Source of the DNA: Emydura subglobosa
Lineage: Eukaryota; Chordata; Testudines; Chelidae
NCBI GenBank assembly: GCA_007922225.1
Contig: ML680092.1
Location: 1,211,308-1,275,307, forward strand
Direction of reading: 5' to 3'
DNA: 64,000 nucleotides
The translations under genes and the position numbers were made by a program. The notes below the pieces were generated by a model, which saw only the letters and a list, made by a program, of their open reading frames with translations, did no database searches and had not been told where the DNA came from. This document shows, piece after piece, positions 31,409-42,546 of the stretch; within the stretch, counting starts at the first letter, position 1, and every line of letters begins with the position of its first letter.

Positions 31409-33106
31409 GCCCTGCCTCCCAGCCCAGCCACGTCCCTCAGGCCACGCCCACAGACATGCCACACCCATCAGGCCACGCCCCCCCAACCCAGTCACACCCC
31501 CACAGGTCCTGTCCCCAGCCCAGCCCTGCTGGGCAAGCCACAGCCCACCCCACAGCCATGCTTCAGCAGGCCATGTCCTTAGCACAGCCACGCCCCAACA
31601 GGCAGCGCCCCAATGCAAGACCACTCCACAGCAGGCACCTTACCTGGCATAGCCTCACCTACCATCGCTGAGTGGGGGGATGGAGAAGCCACAGCCCCCA
31701 AGACAGCCATGCCAATCGTTGCCAAGGGGTGGATAAGCCAGGAAGCCCCGCCTCTTGCACAGCCACGCCCACAGCCAGCAGGGGACAGCAGCTCTGCCAC
31801 TCCACCCATGCTGCCTGGGGACCCTGCCCCCGTGCTAAGCAGAATTCCAACCCCAGGGATGCGGGATGGGCACTGGCCAGGGACCACTTCCAACAACAAG
31901 GGGGCGTGGCCATGAAGGGCAGAGAGGAAGGGCCACCAGGCTAAACCCTGCCTTTGATGGGGTGTGGCTGTCTAAAATAAGCCCTGCCCCCAGGCACAGC
32001 AAAGGGGAGACATTTTTTTTCGCAAAAACCCCCTCGCCCCCCCAATTGCCCCCACAAGGTGTCTGCAGGGGGGGGGGGGGGGGGGGGGAAACATTGGGGG
32101 GGGGGGGGAGATAATTGGAGGGGAGAGGAGAAAGGGTTTTATTACAAGCACAAATAAGGGAGGTATTTTATACTCATTCTGATGTGTTGCTGTTTAAACA
32201 CAGTGGGGTCTCCCCAGGCCAGCACCAACAATCCTCACCTCCAACACTGTGTGGCTGTTAAAGAAAGCCTGCGGGTGCCACCGTCCTGCAGGTGGCTGCA
32301 TCGCAGCATCGGCTGAGGGATCCCTATATAAAAAAACAAAACCTGTGCCACACCCTAGAAGTGGCTGCATTTCACGGCAGCATGAGGGATCCCTTTATAA
32401 CCCATCCCAGAGCCAGTCAGGTTGGGGAATAGGCTCTAAGGCCTTTCCCCTCTAGGGGGTGCTGGTGTGTGGAGGGGGTGATAGCCCACTTATGAGGACC
32501 CTATTGTGTTCCACACTGTGTCGTGTCTTTTATTTTGCTTTTTATACACTCAGTTACGCTGAAGCGTTTATTATTTATTGTAATTTTTTGCTCTTTTAAG
32601 GTGAGTTCATGACAGCACTCTGGGAGCTGTTACAGCTTGGAGACAGGATTGGGAAGCACAGGGGAGCTCGGGGGCTGAGAGCGATGGATCCTGTGTGGGA
32701 CAGGGACTGTAGGCAGAGAGTTTTCTGGTCTGAAAGAGGGCAGGGATAACTCTGAAGAGACAGGCGAGACCAGGGAATGGGACACAGGGCCTTTCCCCTC
32801 TAGGGGGTGCCAGCTCAGATCCTGCCCAATAGTGGGGGCACTGACTGGCTCAAAGGCTGGGCAATGGGCCAGTAGCCTTTCCCCTCTAGGGGGCGCTGGT
32901 CCCAGTTGATTGCTGGGGAGAGCAGGCAGGTGGGTATATTTGCTGATCTAGGATTGTATCAAGGTCATTTTTTTTCCTTTTACTGCATAAGCCCAAAATG
33001 CTTCTTTACTCTCATTGCTATCAGGTGCCCAGCGGGCATTGGCACTCATGGGTCATTTATACCCAGCGTGCTCTCACTGCTGTATTCATTGGTATTACAG
33101 AATAAA
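31409..33106 (+). other. TGFB1I1 3' flank or 3' UTR, repeat-rich
   Basis: 31,415-31,760 repeats CCACGCCC-type motifs. A G21 run (32,068-32,088) and a G13 run (32,096-32,108) follow. At 32,285-32,405 lies a dimer of the GGCTGCATCTCAG/GGGATCCCTnTATAAA repeat, and at 32,435-32,470 and 32,775-32,905 three units with CCTTTCCCCTCTAGGGGGnG. The first full AATAAA with a TG-rich downstream element is at 33,101. Whether transcripts extend so far is unknown. Confidence 0.45.
33101..33106 (+). terminator. Candidate polyadenylation signal (AATAAA)
   Basis: AATAAA followed after about 25 nt by TTGTGTGTGTGCGTGT, a typical GU-rich downstream element. It is the best-formed signal after TGFB1I1 but 1.7 kb from the stop codon. 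A second AATAAA lies at 33,311-33,316. Confidence 0.4.
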
Positions 33107-33373
33107 AACCACGTTTGACTAAAATCCTTGTGTGTGTGCGTGTAAGAGAGAGCAGTGATGCCCCCTACTGGAGGGAATCAGGGTGCTCCGTGTGCGTGTG
33201 TGTGTATCTTGTGTATGGGGTCATTCTGTGTGTATCAGTGTTTGGGGAGGTTCGGGGGGTAGGTGGGGGCGGGCAGTGTCCTAGATTCTTTCTCCCAAGT
33301 GTGTGAGTTCAATAAAAAGCCTGGTTTTAACAGGCATCCGAGTCACATTCCCGTTGTTACTTGCTTTCAGATC

Positions 33374-33660
33374 CTTAGGCTGTGTCTTCACTGATGGCAG
33401 CAAATTCGCCGCTGTCAGATCGACAATGGTCAGTGAAGACCTGCTCAGTCGATCCAGAAATCGACGTATTAAGACCACCTTCTCAAGTGGCGTAGCGCTG
33501 CGTCGATGGGAACGCGGTTCTCGTCAGCGCAGTGCAGTGAAGACGGTGCGCAGAACAGAAGCAGAGAAGTCGACAGGAGTTATGCAAGTTTTTTGCGTAG
33601 CTTGTGTAACTCCAGTCGACTGCTGCCAAATCTCCGAGGTGAGTGAAGACAAGCCCTTAG
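33374..33660. mobile_element. Non-autonomous DNA transposon with terminal inverted repeats
   Basis: The left end CTTAGGCTGTGTCTTCACTG and the right end AGTGAAGACAAGCCCTTAG are inverted repeats with a few differences. The 290-bp interior carries CAGTCGAC-type repeats and no open frame of interest. The end sequence (AGGnTnTGTCTnCACT) is like the element at 59.6 kb. The superfamily (PIF/Harbinger or hAT) is not certain. Confidence 0.65.
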
Positions 33661-33714
33661 TCTTCCATCGACCCTCTCAGGAAAATGTTCCACACCAGGA
33701 CAATCAATGGGAGC

Positions 33715-34100
33715 AGATTCACAGCGTTCAAGGCCAGAAGGGACTGTTGTGATCATCTCATCTGGCCTGCTGTAGGACACAGGCCAAAGAACGGCGGCAG
33801 AATCATTCTGAGAGCGGAGCTTTTAGAGAAACACCCAATCTTGATTTTAAAATTGTCAGTGGTGGAGAATCCACCATGATCCATGACAAGTTATTCCACT
33901 GGGAAATAACTCTGATAAAATGTACGCCTTATTTCCCATCTGAATTTGTCTAACTTCAACTTGTAGTCACTGGCTCATGTTAGACCTTTGACTGCTAGCC
34001 TGAAAAGCCCATTGCCAGATATTTGTTCATCTATGCATGTACTTGTAGGCTGGGGTCAAGTTCCCCCTTAACCTTCTTTTTGATAAGCTAAATAGACCGA
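33715..34100 (-). mobile_element. CR1 LINE 3' fragment
   Basis: Read on the minus strand the element ends with the CR1 tail; on the plus strand it opens AAGGCCAGAAGGGACTGTTG, TGATCATCTCATCTGGCCTG and continues through GTGGAGAATCCACCATGATC to CTTTTTGATAAGCTAAATAG. The order of these landmarks is that of the CR1 3' region in turtles. It is 5'-truncated, as CR1 copies usually are. Confidence 0.8.
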
Positions 34101-34269
34101 GATCCTAGCATCTGTCAAAAGGCAGGTTTTCTAATCCTACAGACACAAAACAAAAAAAACAACCGCTTATTAAGCATGTTATAGCAGCACCTAGAATCTT
34201 CGACCAAAATCAGATCCCCCATTGTGCCAGGCGCCACACAGACCCCGACCAAGATCAGCGCCCCTGTAA

Positions 34270-36375
34270 TGGGGCATCTGCCCCGCACTGGCACTGAAGG
34301 GCTTAAAAGCAGCCTAGGGAGGCTGCGCTGGGAGCAGCCAATCTGCGAGAGGCTGTGAGGAGCAGCCAGTCAGGGTCCTGAAAGCCCATATAAAAAGAGC
34401 TACAGGGGCAGGTGGCCACTACCATTAGATGTGGTCAGTTGCCGCAGGGAGTGCCAGGGAGAGGATTGGGTGGGGTTTCTAGAAGGCTGCAGGAGCGCAG
34501 CACCTCAGATGGGGCAACTGCTAGCAGGGGAGCTAGTGAGAGTGAGCTTCTGGCTGGCTGCTGGGACCTTTGGGATCGAGGGCCTGAGATGGGTGAAGAA
34601 GGTGCTGGGGCCATGGGGAAGTGCTCCAGGGAATTTGAAGCAGCACTGGTGAGAAGTTACAGAGAGGCAGTGAGGCTGCTCGCTGTAGAGTCCCTGGGCT
34701 GGGCCTGGAGCAGTGGGTGGGCCTGGGGCTTCCTCATTCGCTATGGGGGAAGTGGCTAGACTCTAGAACTGAGATTCCACCCCCCTGCAGAAGGGGGGAA
34801 TGCAGACAGTGACATGGCCGGAGGTCCAAGCCATGAAGAAGACTCTGTGGTTCTGAACAGCTTGGGGAAAGGTTACAGGCCAACTCAGAGAGTGAAGCTG
34901 CACAGACCATGGACATGGGTGACAGCCTGATGCTAATCCCCACATGTCCAGCAGGAGCCGCCAGTCCAGTGGTGAGTACAGCACCTGTCATAGCCCCATT
35001 GTGCCAGGTGCTGCACAGATACATGGTGAGAGATTGTCCCTGTCCCAAAGAGCTCCCAGTCTGATAAAGGATTGTTCTTCCCTTTTTACATCTGGGGAAA
35101 CTGAGGCACGGCAGTGGAAAGTGACTGGAGCAAGGTCACTGATTGAGGCCGTTACAGAGCTAGGAATCAAAGCCAGGTCTCCTGCATTACAGCATCCAGC
35201 GCGCAGCCAGCCATCCTGCCTTCCTGGCACTGCTTAGTTGCATTGCATAACGTGGCATTCTGAAGCCATGGCCCTGCCCCTGTCCTGTCTCCATGCTGCC
35301 TGCCTTCACCCTTCCCCCGCATGGGGAAAGTGTGGGAGAGAAATCCCCACAATCATTTATTCCCAGCACCTTGAGCTGGAGGCTGCTCCCTGCTCAATGT
35401 GCTGTGGAATGCTCCATGCTGGATCTCCCCCTTTGACATCATGCCACATGCCATGTACACCCCCAGATCCCTGGGCATCCATCACATGCGGGGCCCCACC
35501 ATGGCCAGACCCCCACACACCCTCCCTCTGGTGCTCAGGCTGACTCTCAACGGTGGGTTGAATTGGGGGTGAGGTGTCCATATGTCTGAGCCCCTTCTGG
35601 GTGCAATTGGAAGGGCCATGGGGCAAAGGGTGGCAGGGCTGAGAGATGTTGAGTGTGTGTGTCGGGGGGGGGGGAGAGGGAGGGGAAGGAGGAGAAGCAG
35701 GGCTAGGATGCTGGTTTGGCAGCAATCCCTGGGTATGGGTTTGGGGAAGAAGGTGATAGGGTCTGGGGGGGTGGGAAGCGCCAGCCCTGAGCACTGAAAT
35801 TGATTTGTGTGTTCCCCTTGCTGTGGTGGAGGGTTACTGAGGGGTGGGGCAGACAAGAGAGACTTTGCTGCTGTGAAGTAGCTATAAAGTTACCAGAGAG
35901 AACTTTAATAAACTGGTGCGGGGGAGCTCCATCAGGGATTCTCTAGCTGCTGCTTCAGGTATGGCTCTGTGTGTGTCCCCCTCACACTGCATGGCACGGG
36001 GTGGGGGAATCCTGCTTTCCGGAGAAGGTAGGAGAAGAAAAAAAGCCCCCCCCAGATCATAGTTGGTTACTTCTGCATGTGTGTTGCCTTGCCTGTACTT
36101 CCACAGACCTCCTCTAACATCAATATTTGCTACATGTGGAATTCCTGAAACCCTCCTGTTACATTATGGGTTTCAGCTCACCTTGGAACAATTCCTAGTG
36201 TCTGCTCAGGTCTTGGATTCTGCTCGTGTGGGGAGTCCATGTTTCCCCGAGAGCAATGGGGAAGTGGAGACAGCAGTGCAGACTTTTAGAAAACTTCTAC
36301 AAAAATCAGTGGATGCGTGGACAAATTCTTGGCTGGTCAGTCAACATCCCTGCTGTTCTAGGATAACACAGTAGA
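34270..36375 (+). mobile_element. Decayed LTR retrotransposon, probably Ty3/gypsy
   Basis: A leader or LTR-like block begins near 34,268 (TGTAATGGGGCATCTG) and includes CCCATATAAAAAGAGC, a possible TATA box, at 34,386-34,401. A second region at 36,100-36,375 translates, with stops and a frame change, into an integrase C-terminal piece; GIPETLLLHYGFQ and SNGEVETAVQTFRKLL are the telling strings. Between them lie a MIR SINE (35,000-35,225, minus) and unassigned sequence. The reverse transcriptase is missing. No function is expected. Confidence 0.5.
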
Positions 36376-36404
36376 TGGGGATGGTGGGGGAGGGGCACTT
36401 AGCA

Positions 36405-36605
36405 ATCAGATAGGAACTGTATGACCTAGTGGAGAGAACTGGGACTCTGAAAACCTGGGCTCTATTCCGTGCTCCCTGTGAAATGACTCAGACCAAGTCA
36501 CTTCACCACTTGGTGCTTCAGTTTCCCCCTCAGTACAATGACGATAATGATGTTTCTGTCCTTGAGGTCTGTTGATGAAAAGAGCTATGTAAGAGGTAGT
36601 ATTGT
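36405..36605 (+). repeat. MIR-type SINE, nearly full length
   Basis: From CTAGTGGAGAGAACTGGGAC (tRNA-like head) through CTGGGCTCTATTCC (B box) and TCAGTTTCCCCCTCAGTACA to GATGAAAAGAGCTATGTAAG at the 3' end, the full order of a MIR element is kept. Confidence 0.8.
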
Positions 36606-37089
36606 TAAGGATAAGATTATGTCCCGGATTCCAGGACTTCCAGGGACCTCCATGACATTTTTCTGCTTCAGCCCTGGGGCTGGGGGCCACAGCTGTCAGC
36701 CGGGGAGTGGCCCTGGGAGCTCCGAGCCATTGTGGGTAGTGGGGGGCCTGGAGCTCTGAGACACTGTCCCCGGAGCTTCCTGCTGCCATGGGTGATGGGG
36801 GGACCCACAGACCCAGAGCTTTGAGCTGCTGGCCCCGCAGGGTAGTGTGGGGCCCGCAGTTCCAGGGCTCCCAGTCATGGTCCTGCAGCTCTGAGCCACC
36901 ATGGGCAGCAGGGGTCCCAGTGCTGTCAGCTTCCTCCCAGCATTTAATCTGCTGGGACAGGTTTTCAAATCGGTGGCAGACTCACAAACTTGTGACTGTG
37001 GTGGACACAGACACACAACCCTAACTCTGCCCCCCTGTGACTGGAGTGTTGAGTAAGGCGACAAAGAGAGCATATGTCAGAGGTAGGGG

Positions 37090-37205
37090 AAAAGGGAGAA
37101 AACCCAGGAGTCCTGACTCCCAGCACCCTTCCTCCGCCACCCTGCCGTTGTAACCACTCGACACCGCTCCGAGCCGGGGGAGAGAACCCAGGAGTCCTGT
37201 CAACC
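37090..37205 (-). repeat. SINE-head dimer
   Basis: Two units with GAAAACCCAGGAGTCCTGAC and GAGAACCCAGGAGTCCTGTC lie directly beside the CpG-rich block at 37.2 kb. Two further units follow at 37,570-37,675. Confidence 0.75.
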
Positions 37206-37245
37206 CAGCCACGCTAACTATGCCGCTTCCCTTGGAAGGGGGAAA

Positions 37246-37510
37246 GGACTACATTTCCCCTAATGCCCTGCTCCGAGCAAACCCTCTTTCCCACACGCCC
37301 TTGCACTCGCAGGGGAGGTGTAGCAGTGCAGAGAGACTCGCAGCTGCTCAGCGCTGCTCCAGCTGTAAGCGGGCGGCGGGAGGGACTCCGGTGACCGTCC
37401 AGCCCAGCATGCTCTGCTCTCCCGCCTGGGCTGCTCCATGTGAGCCCGCGATGCGGCTGTATCCACCTACCTGCTGCTTCCTCTCCGCGGCGCGTCCCGG
37501 CCCGCAGCCC
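37246..37510 (+). promoter_or_regulatory. Orphan CpG-rich block with a ZNF143/THAP11-type motif
   Basis: GGACTACATTTCCCCTAATG (37,246-37,265) matches the element found five times at the ARMC5 promoter. The next 240 bp are CpG-rich (CGGGCGGCGGG, CCGCGGCGCGTCCCGG). No gene is recognised to start here. It could be the surviving promoter of the dead zinc-finger gene whose finger relic lies at 39.6 kb, or of an unrecognised short transcript. Confidence 0.45.
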
Positions 37511-37689
37511 CCCGGTGTCTGCCCCGGAGAGGTGCTGGAGATTGCTAGAGCTAATCCCACTCCCGTCCCAGGGCAGAACCCAGGAGTCCTGGCTCTCAGC
37601 CCCCCTGCTCTGACCCACTAGACCCCTGCCCCTCCCAAAGCTGGGGACAGAACCCAGGAGTCCTGGATCTCAGCCCCCCCAGCTGTTCT

Positions 37690-37860
37690 GGTGTAAGGTC
37701 GCTATTTCCCTGTAACTAGCTCACTCTAGCTGTTCCAGTGTAACTATCCTGCTTTCACTAGGCAGGTGTAATGTGGCTATTCCAGTATAGCCCTCCTCCT
37801 CTAGCTATAACATAGGCATAGCTATGCTACAGTCATTTCCCTCTAGCTATTCTGGTGTGT
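37690..37860. repeat. Degenerate TAGCTnTTCnnGTGTAA repeat
   Basis: CTAGCTGTTCCAGTGTAACT and CTAGCTATTCTGGTGTGTAA and several partial copies (GTGGCTATTCCAGTATAG) recur at 40-70 bp spacing. This looks like the subterminal repeats of a DNA transposon, but no inverted ends were found. Confidence 0.5.
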
Positions 37861-37864
37861 AAGG

Positions 37865-37935
37865 TACCTCTTGCAGCTGACGGGCACAGTTATTGCAGTA
37901 GAGTTTCCCCCGTATTACGTAAGCCCTCGACTGCA
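37865..37935 (-). other. Exon-like CxxC segment, not identified
   Basis: On the minus strand an acceptor-like CCCTCAGGTGCAG is followed by an open 66-nt segment ending at a GAG|GTACCT donor. It would encode a piece with YVIRGKLYCNNCARQLQE, which resembles the last CxxC of a LIM or other small zinc domain. I found no partner exon nearby that completes such a domain. It may be a lone exon of an unrecognised gene, a pseudogene remnant, or chance. Confidence 0.2.
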
Positions 37936-37939
37936 CCTG

Positions 37940-39590
37940 AGGGTGTGGCTGGGGGAGCCCAGAATGCTGGAGGGCCAAGAGGTGGAAGGAGCAGGTCTGG
38001 GAGGGGAGGGGTGGCCTCAGCGTGGCATTGTCGGGAACGGTGGGTGGGGGCAGGATTAGTCTATGGGTGGTGACTGGGCAGAGAGGCAGGATCAGCAGGG
38101 AGACCATTGGTGCTTGATTATTAAAGAGAAGAGGTTGTTGTGCCCCAGATTCTGAGGGTTGGCTCTGCAGCAGCAATCCTCCCCTGTGCTGGAACTGGGG
38201 GGCAAAGTGCACCAGGTCGGGGACATCCCCCTGTCTGGCAAGAATCACTAACTCCCCCTTCCTCCCCAAGCTCGTCCCATCCCCTAGTATCTGTACCCAT
38301 CCTGAAATTGGGATCCAGCTGCTCCCAGCCCAGCTGGTCACAACGGTCACCAGGGGTTGCTTTAGCTGCTCACAAACAGGTACAAACCCTACATGTGCTA
38401 CAGGGATCCCTTGCCCAGTGCTGAGTTGCAGCTGCCTCTGGGGTGGGTGCAGGGGCAGTTTAATTGCCTCATGATTATGCCACGTACTGAAAGCACCGAG
38501 GGGCTGCTTTAGGGAGGGAGAAGTGAATGGCCCAAGCTGCGACTGACACAGCATGGCAGAGTGATGCTTGGCCTTTGGGCGAAAGGGCAAGGGCCGCGGT
38601 ACTGACATTGGATCGGCAGGAGCTCAGCTTTATGCCTCAGCCGAGGGGGGAGACAAAGCAACCTTCTTTCTCAAGGACCCCCCTGCATCCCTCCATCCCT
38701 AGCACCCAGCATGTTCGTCCAGCCCTCTATCTTACCATTCTCACCCATCCCTCCTTTTGTTCCTCCCCAGCTCCTAGCAGGCCTATGTACCTGTTCTTTG
38801 ATCCCAACATAGCCCTTTAGCTGTGCCAACACGTCGCCCTCTCCATGTGGCCTCGCCCAAGTTGAGTGCTGTGCCAGCTACCTGTGCCCTCCACCGCTGA
38901 AGTCAGGAAGAAGGCGTGAATATGTGCAGCTGGTGATGCTGAGAAGAACCTTCTCCATGCCACGACGCGGTCTCCTGTTTTGATTTAAGGAGTGGGACTA
39001 GGTTTCCCTGCCTCCCACCCCCATGCCCCTGCTGCACATGTGCCTCAAGAGCAGGGGCTTATTGGAAGGGGATGTCTCAGGCAGCCCCTTGGTGGAGTAG
39101 TGGGAGCTATCCAGAATTTCAGAGGGTCAGGAATATGAAACAGCGAGGTGATCTTGCCAGGTGTACTTTTAATGCAGCTGTACAGGCAATCCCTTCCACG
39201 CTGGGGCTTGGGGCAAAGTGCCTCAGGGCAGGGGTATCTCCCTCTTTCCTGCTCCCCCACCCCCACCTTCTCCCAATGTATTTATCTTCACAGCACCTCA
39301 GGAAAGTGCTATTCTCACCATTTGACTGATAGAAAAATTGAGGCCCAGCTCTGTAAGTTAGGAGTTAGGAGCCTAAATCCCTTTAAGGATCTGAGCCTAA
39401 CTAGTTTGTGAATACACTTGAGGGATTGTTCCATGTCCAGACCCTAGCCCCATGAAGTCCCGATCTATGGTGTCCAGACCCTAGCCCCATGGGGTCCCTA
39501 TCTATGGCTGGGCTTCCTAGGTGGTACCATAATACACCTAATAAATAATGCACACTGCCTAGCATAGTGGGGTCCTGGTCCATGACCAGC
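37940..39590. other. No gene recognised
   Basis: A reverse copy of the GGCTGCATCTCAG/GGGATCCCTGTATAAA repeat lies at 38,380-38,455. A minus-strand frame covers 37,847-38,608 without stops but runs through that repeat and has no family signature. The rest is unassigned. Confidence 0.4.
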
Positions 39591-39603
39591 GCTTCTTGTG
39601 CAG

Positions 39604-39750
39604 CTGCCCTATAGCTGCTGGGACTGTGGGAAGAGCTTCAGCCAGAGTTCCACCCTGGCCAAGCACTGCCAGACCCTCTGACACAGATATCCCACTTCTG
39701 CCACCAATGTGGGAATAGCATTCATCTCAGTCACCAGGCCAGGCATGTAG
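39604..39750 (+). pseudogene. C2H2 zinc-finger relic
   Basis: The text at 39,604-39,680 translates to a finger YSCWDCGKSFSQSSTLAKHC in which the second histidine is replaced by leucine, directly followed by a stop. In a shifted frame a second, shortened finger (FCHQCGNS...LSHQARH) follows at about 39,690-39,745. This is what remains of a KRAB/SCAN-type zinc-finger exon and is clearly non-functional. It suggests that the zinc-finger cluster to the right once reached this far. Confidence 0.75.
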
Positions 39751-39782
39751 GGGCTGGGCGGGGGGACAGGGCTCTAGGGTGG

Positions 39783-40215
39783 CACTGAGCACACATTCTC
39801 AGGTGCCTGACTGACTGGTTCTTGCTCACAAGCTCAGGATCTAACTAATCGCTGTATGTGGGGTCAGGAAGGACTTTTTCCACCAGGGCAGATTGGGAGA
39901 TGGCGGGGGGGTGGTTCCCCTTCCTCTGCAGTGTGTAGGTGCGTGTCACTTGCCGGCATCATCTGGGGAATGGCTCACTTGATCATTTCCCTGCCACTGC
40001 GGGGCGTCGGGCACTGTTTTCCCTCGGTTCCACCTATTCTCTGCCTGTGGCACACAACAGCCTCGTCTCCTGTGGGCAGAAATACTCTGGTCTCATTTCG
40101 CTTGCTGGGTTTAGCGTGCAAGTGTTGGTGGCCTGTGCTACACAGGAGGTCAGACTAGGTGATCTGGTGGTCCCATCTTGCCATAACTGCTGTGACTTTA
40201 TCCCTCCTTCTCTAT
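39783..40215 (+). mobile_element. CR1 LINE 3' fragment
   Basis: The segment runs from GGATCTAACTAATCGCTGTA and GTCAGGAAGGACTTTTTCCA to GGAGGTCAGACTAGGTGATC and GGTCCCATCTTGCCATAA. These are the usual landmarks of the CR1 3' untranslated region, in plus orientation, 5'-truncated. Confidence 0.75.
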
Positions 40216-40279
40216 TAAAACCTCTGAGATTCCATGGACCCCAGGGCTCTGACCATCTCCTGCAAATTAGGGACATGGT

Positions 40280-42295
40280 GTGAGGTTTTGGAGGTGATTG
40301 GGGGGGGGGGGGATCAGCATTTGATGTGGATCACAGAGGAGGGAACAGGTGATTAAAATAACTGTGTCCCTGGCACTAATTATGGAGGGGGTTGCATGCG
40401 GGGTATCATTGTGTGCCCCTCAGTGGTAGTTAATTGCAGAGATTGTAGCCTTCTTGGGCAAGGATTCTCCACATTCACGGTGTGCAGCACCTAGCAGAGG
40501 GGTTTTGATCCTGCCTGGGGCGTAAATACTAACAGCCAGGCTGGGGATTTCTGTGCTGGGGGAAGGAATTTCCCACCTCCCTAAAGACTCTGGGGCTGGC
40601 AAAGGTCTGGGAGAGGGGATCATCCCACACGGAGAAGGTTGGAAGGATTTCCTGAAAGAAGAGGGGGGAAGACCAATCTGGCAGGGTAGCTAAAGACTGA
40701 AGGAGGAGGAAGAGGAGCTGGGGGAGAGGAGGGAGGAAGAAGAACAGGGGAGAAGAGACACCAGCAGACCCAAGAACAGAGATGCCTGGGTCCACTAATT
40801 CATGCCAGACAGAGATCTGTCTAGCCCCGCCGCAAGCAACTGCCCAGATCCCGTTCCCTAGTGACGCGCTAGTTCCCAGCTGGGTGATCAGTCACTCCTA
40901 GGGGATAAACCCCCTTTTCCCTCAATGCTCTCTGCTCACCCAGCGCCAGCCTGAATGCCCCTTGCAGGGGCAGGGGTTACATCAGCAGAACAGCTTGGCT
41001 TGGGGATGTGGGGTGTCTGAGCCCACCCGGGTCCCTGTGAGCGGGTGTTCACCCCCACACCACCCCTGAAGGGGTTAAGCTGTCTGAGGAGGGGCTAATG
41101 ACCCTGGTAGGCTGCACCTGGGGAGAGCTTCAGGCTTAACTGACCAGGGCTGATTGAGGATGGAGCCCAGCTGGGCAGGAGTAGGTGGTAGGCAGGAACT
41201 ACGAGCCTGAGGGCCGGTGGTGTGGCAGGCTGCCCTGGCTCTTGGCCCAGTGAGGGGAGAAGGAGGAAAGCTGGGGGGGGCAGTGGAAGCCCTGGGATCC
41301 TGACCCTGAGGGATGGAGTTGATGGAGAAGGAAGCGGCCCAGGGAAATGGCAGCAGTGGTAGCCATTGGCTGGACTCTGGTGTAGTGAGTGGCCCAGGCT
41401 CCCCTACTAGTCACTGAGAAAGTGGCACAGTCTTGAGCCGGAAGCTGGCCAGGAGTGGCACCCTGACAGCTGGTCCGGGGAGCCTTTTTTCTGACCCTTC
41501 AAGGGGAAAACGCTAAAGTGCCCTTGCTGGAGGGCCGAGCTCCCAAGAGGAACTAGTGATTCCTAGAGAGCACAAGAGATCCCACGAGGGGGCATCAGAT
41601 CGGCCAGCGCTAATCTCCAGATGCAGCCACACAGGGGAGTCCCTGGGGAGAGTAGAAACCCTAAGATGCTCCCGCCCCCCCCAACTCAGGCTGCTCCAGG
41701 GCAGCGCAAGACAAGGGGGGTGGGGGATGGGGTTCTATGCAGCTGAATACAGCAAGGTCCCCGCACCAAATCTACTAGCCCCAAGTGTTTCTAGGAGGAG
41801 ATAAGACTGAGGAATGCCCCCAGGAACTCAGCATCCCTAAGAAGTAATGACAATACAGGGCATGCCTGGCAATGATCTAACAGCTCTGATAGCTCCAACC
41901 CATGGCAGAGGGGAGGGGGGGGGTCGAAGACAATCTGCCCCTAACAGGTTAAAGGTGCCTCCCTCACCTCTTATCCATCTAGTCACCACACCATAATACA
42001 CTCAATAGCCCCATGGAGAGAATGGAGAGATCTCATGCCAGCTGGATGAGATGGCCCCTCCGCCTCAGGCATCTCCTATCCCAGAGCAAGGGGGAATGGC
42101 CTGGGGGAATTCTTTCACCCCCTCATTGATTCCAGTTTCAAATAATCCATCCGGCTGGAGCTCCCCCCACCAATCACCTCTGCCAAGGAGAGACGGAGAT
42201 TTAGTGTGCGAAGCAAGGCTGGATGGATGCCTTTCATCAAACACAAGCAATTGGGCTCAGTAGTGGGGTAATTGAGGGAAAATCTAAAGCCTGAG
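40280..42295. other. Repeat-rich region without genes
   Basis: A SINE piece lies at 40,430-40,530 (minus). At about 41,030-41,530 a block (GGGTGTTCACCCCCACACCA, CTGAAGGGGTTAAGCTG, CTGACAGCTGGTCCGGGGAG) resembles the leader of the LTR element at 34.3 kb in style, possibly an LTR. No coding sequence is supported. Confidence 0.35.
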
Positions 42296-42299
42296 CTAG

Positions 42300-42505
42300 A
42301 GATTGGAAATTGTTATAACAGAAATTAATTCAGAGGATTGGAAGAGCCGACCTCATATAGATGGCACTAAAACTGGAAGAAGAATTCACGAAGTGTTAGA
42401 GTCTGTGTTATATAGGAGGACAGACTGGATGATCACAACGGTCTTTTCTGGGCTTAGAAGCCATGAATCCAATGGTCCCTTCTGGTCTTGAAATCTGTGA
42501 ATATG
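42300..42505 (+). mobile_element. CR1 LINE 3' end
   Basis: ATAGGAGGACAGACTGGATG, ATCACAACGGTCTTTTCTGG and AATGGTCCCTTCTGGTCTTG are characteristic of the CR1 terminus; the last two look like a small internal duplication of the tail. Plus orientation. Confidence 0.75.
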
Positions 42506-42546
42506 TCTTGACTTGTCTGAGCCCCTGCCGACATAAGTGTATAGAG

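Noticed and set aside
34412..34759. 115-codon plus-strand frame after a TATA-like box
   Set aside because: It lies in the leader of a decayed LTR element; no similarity to gag or any known protein could be recognised.
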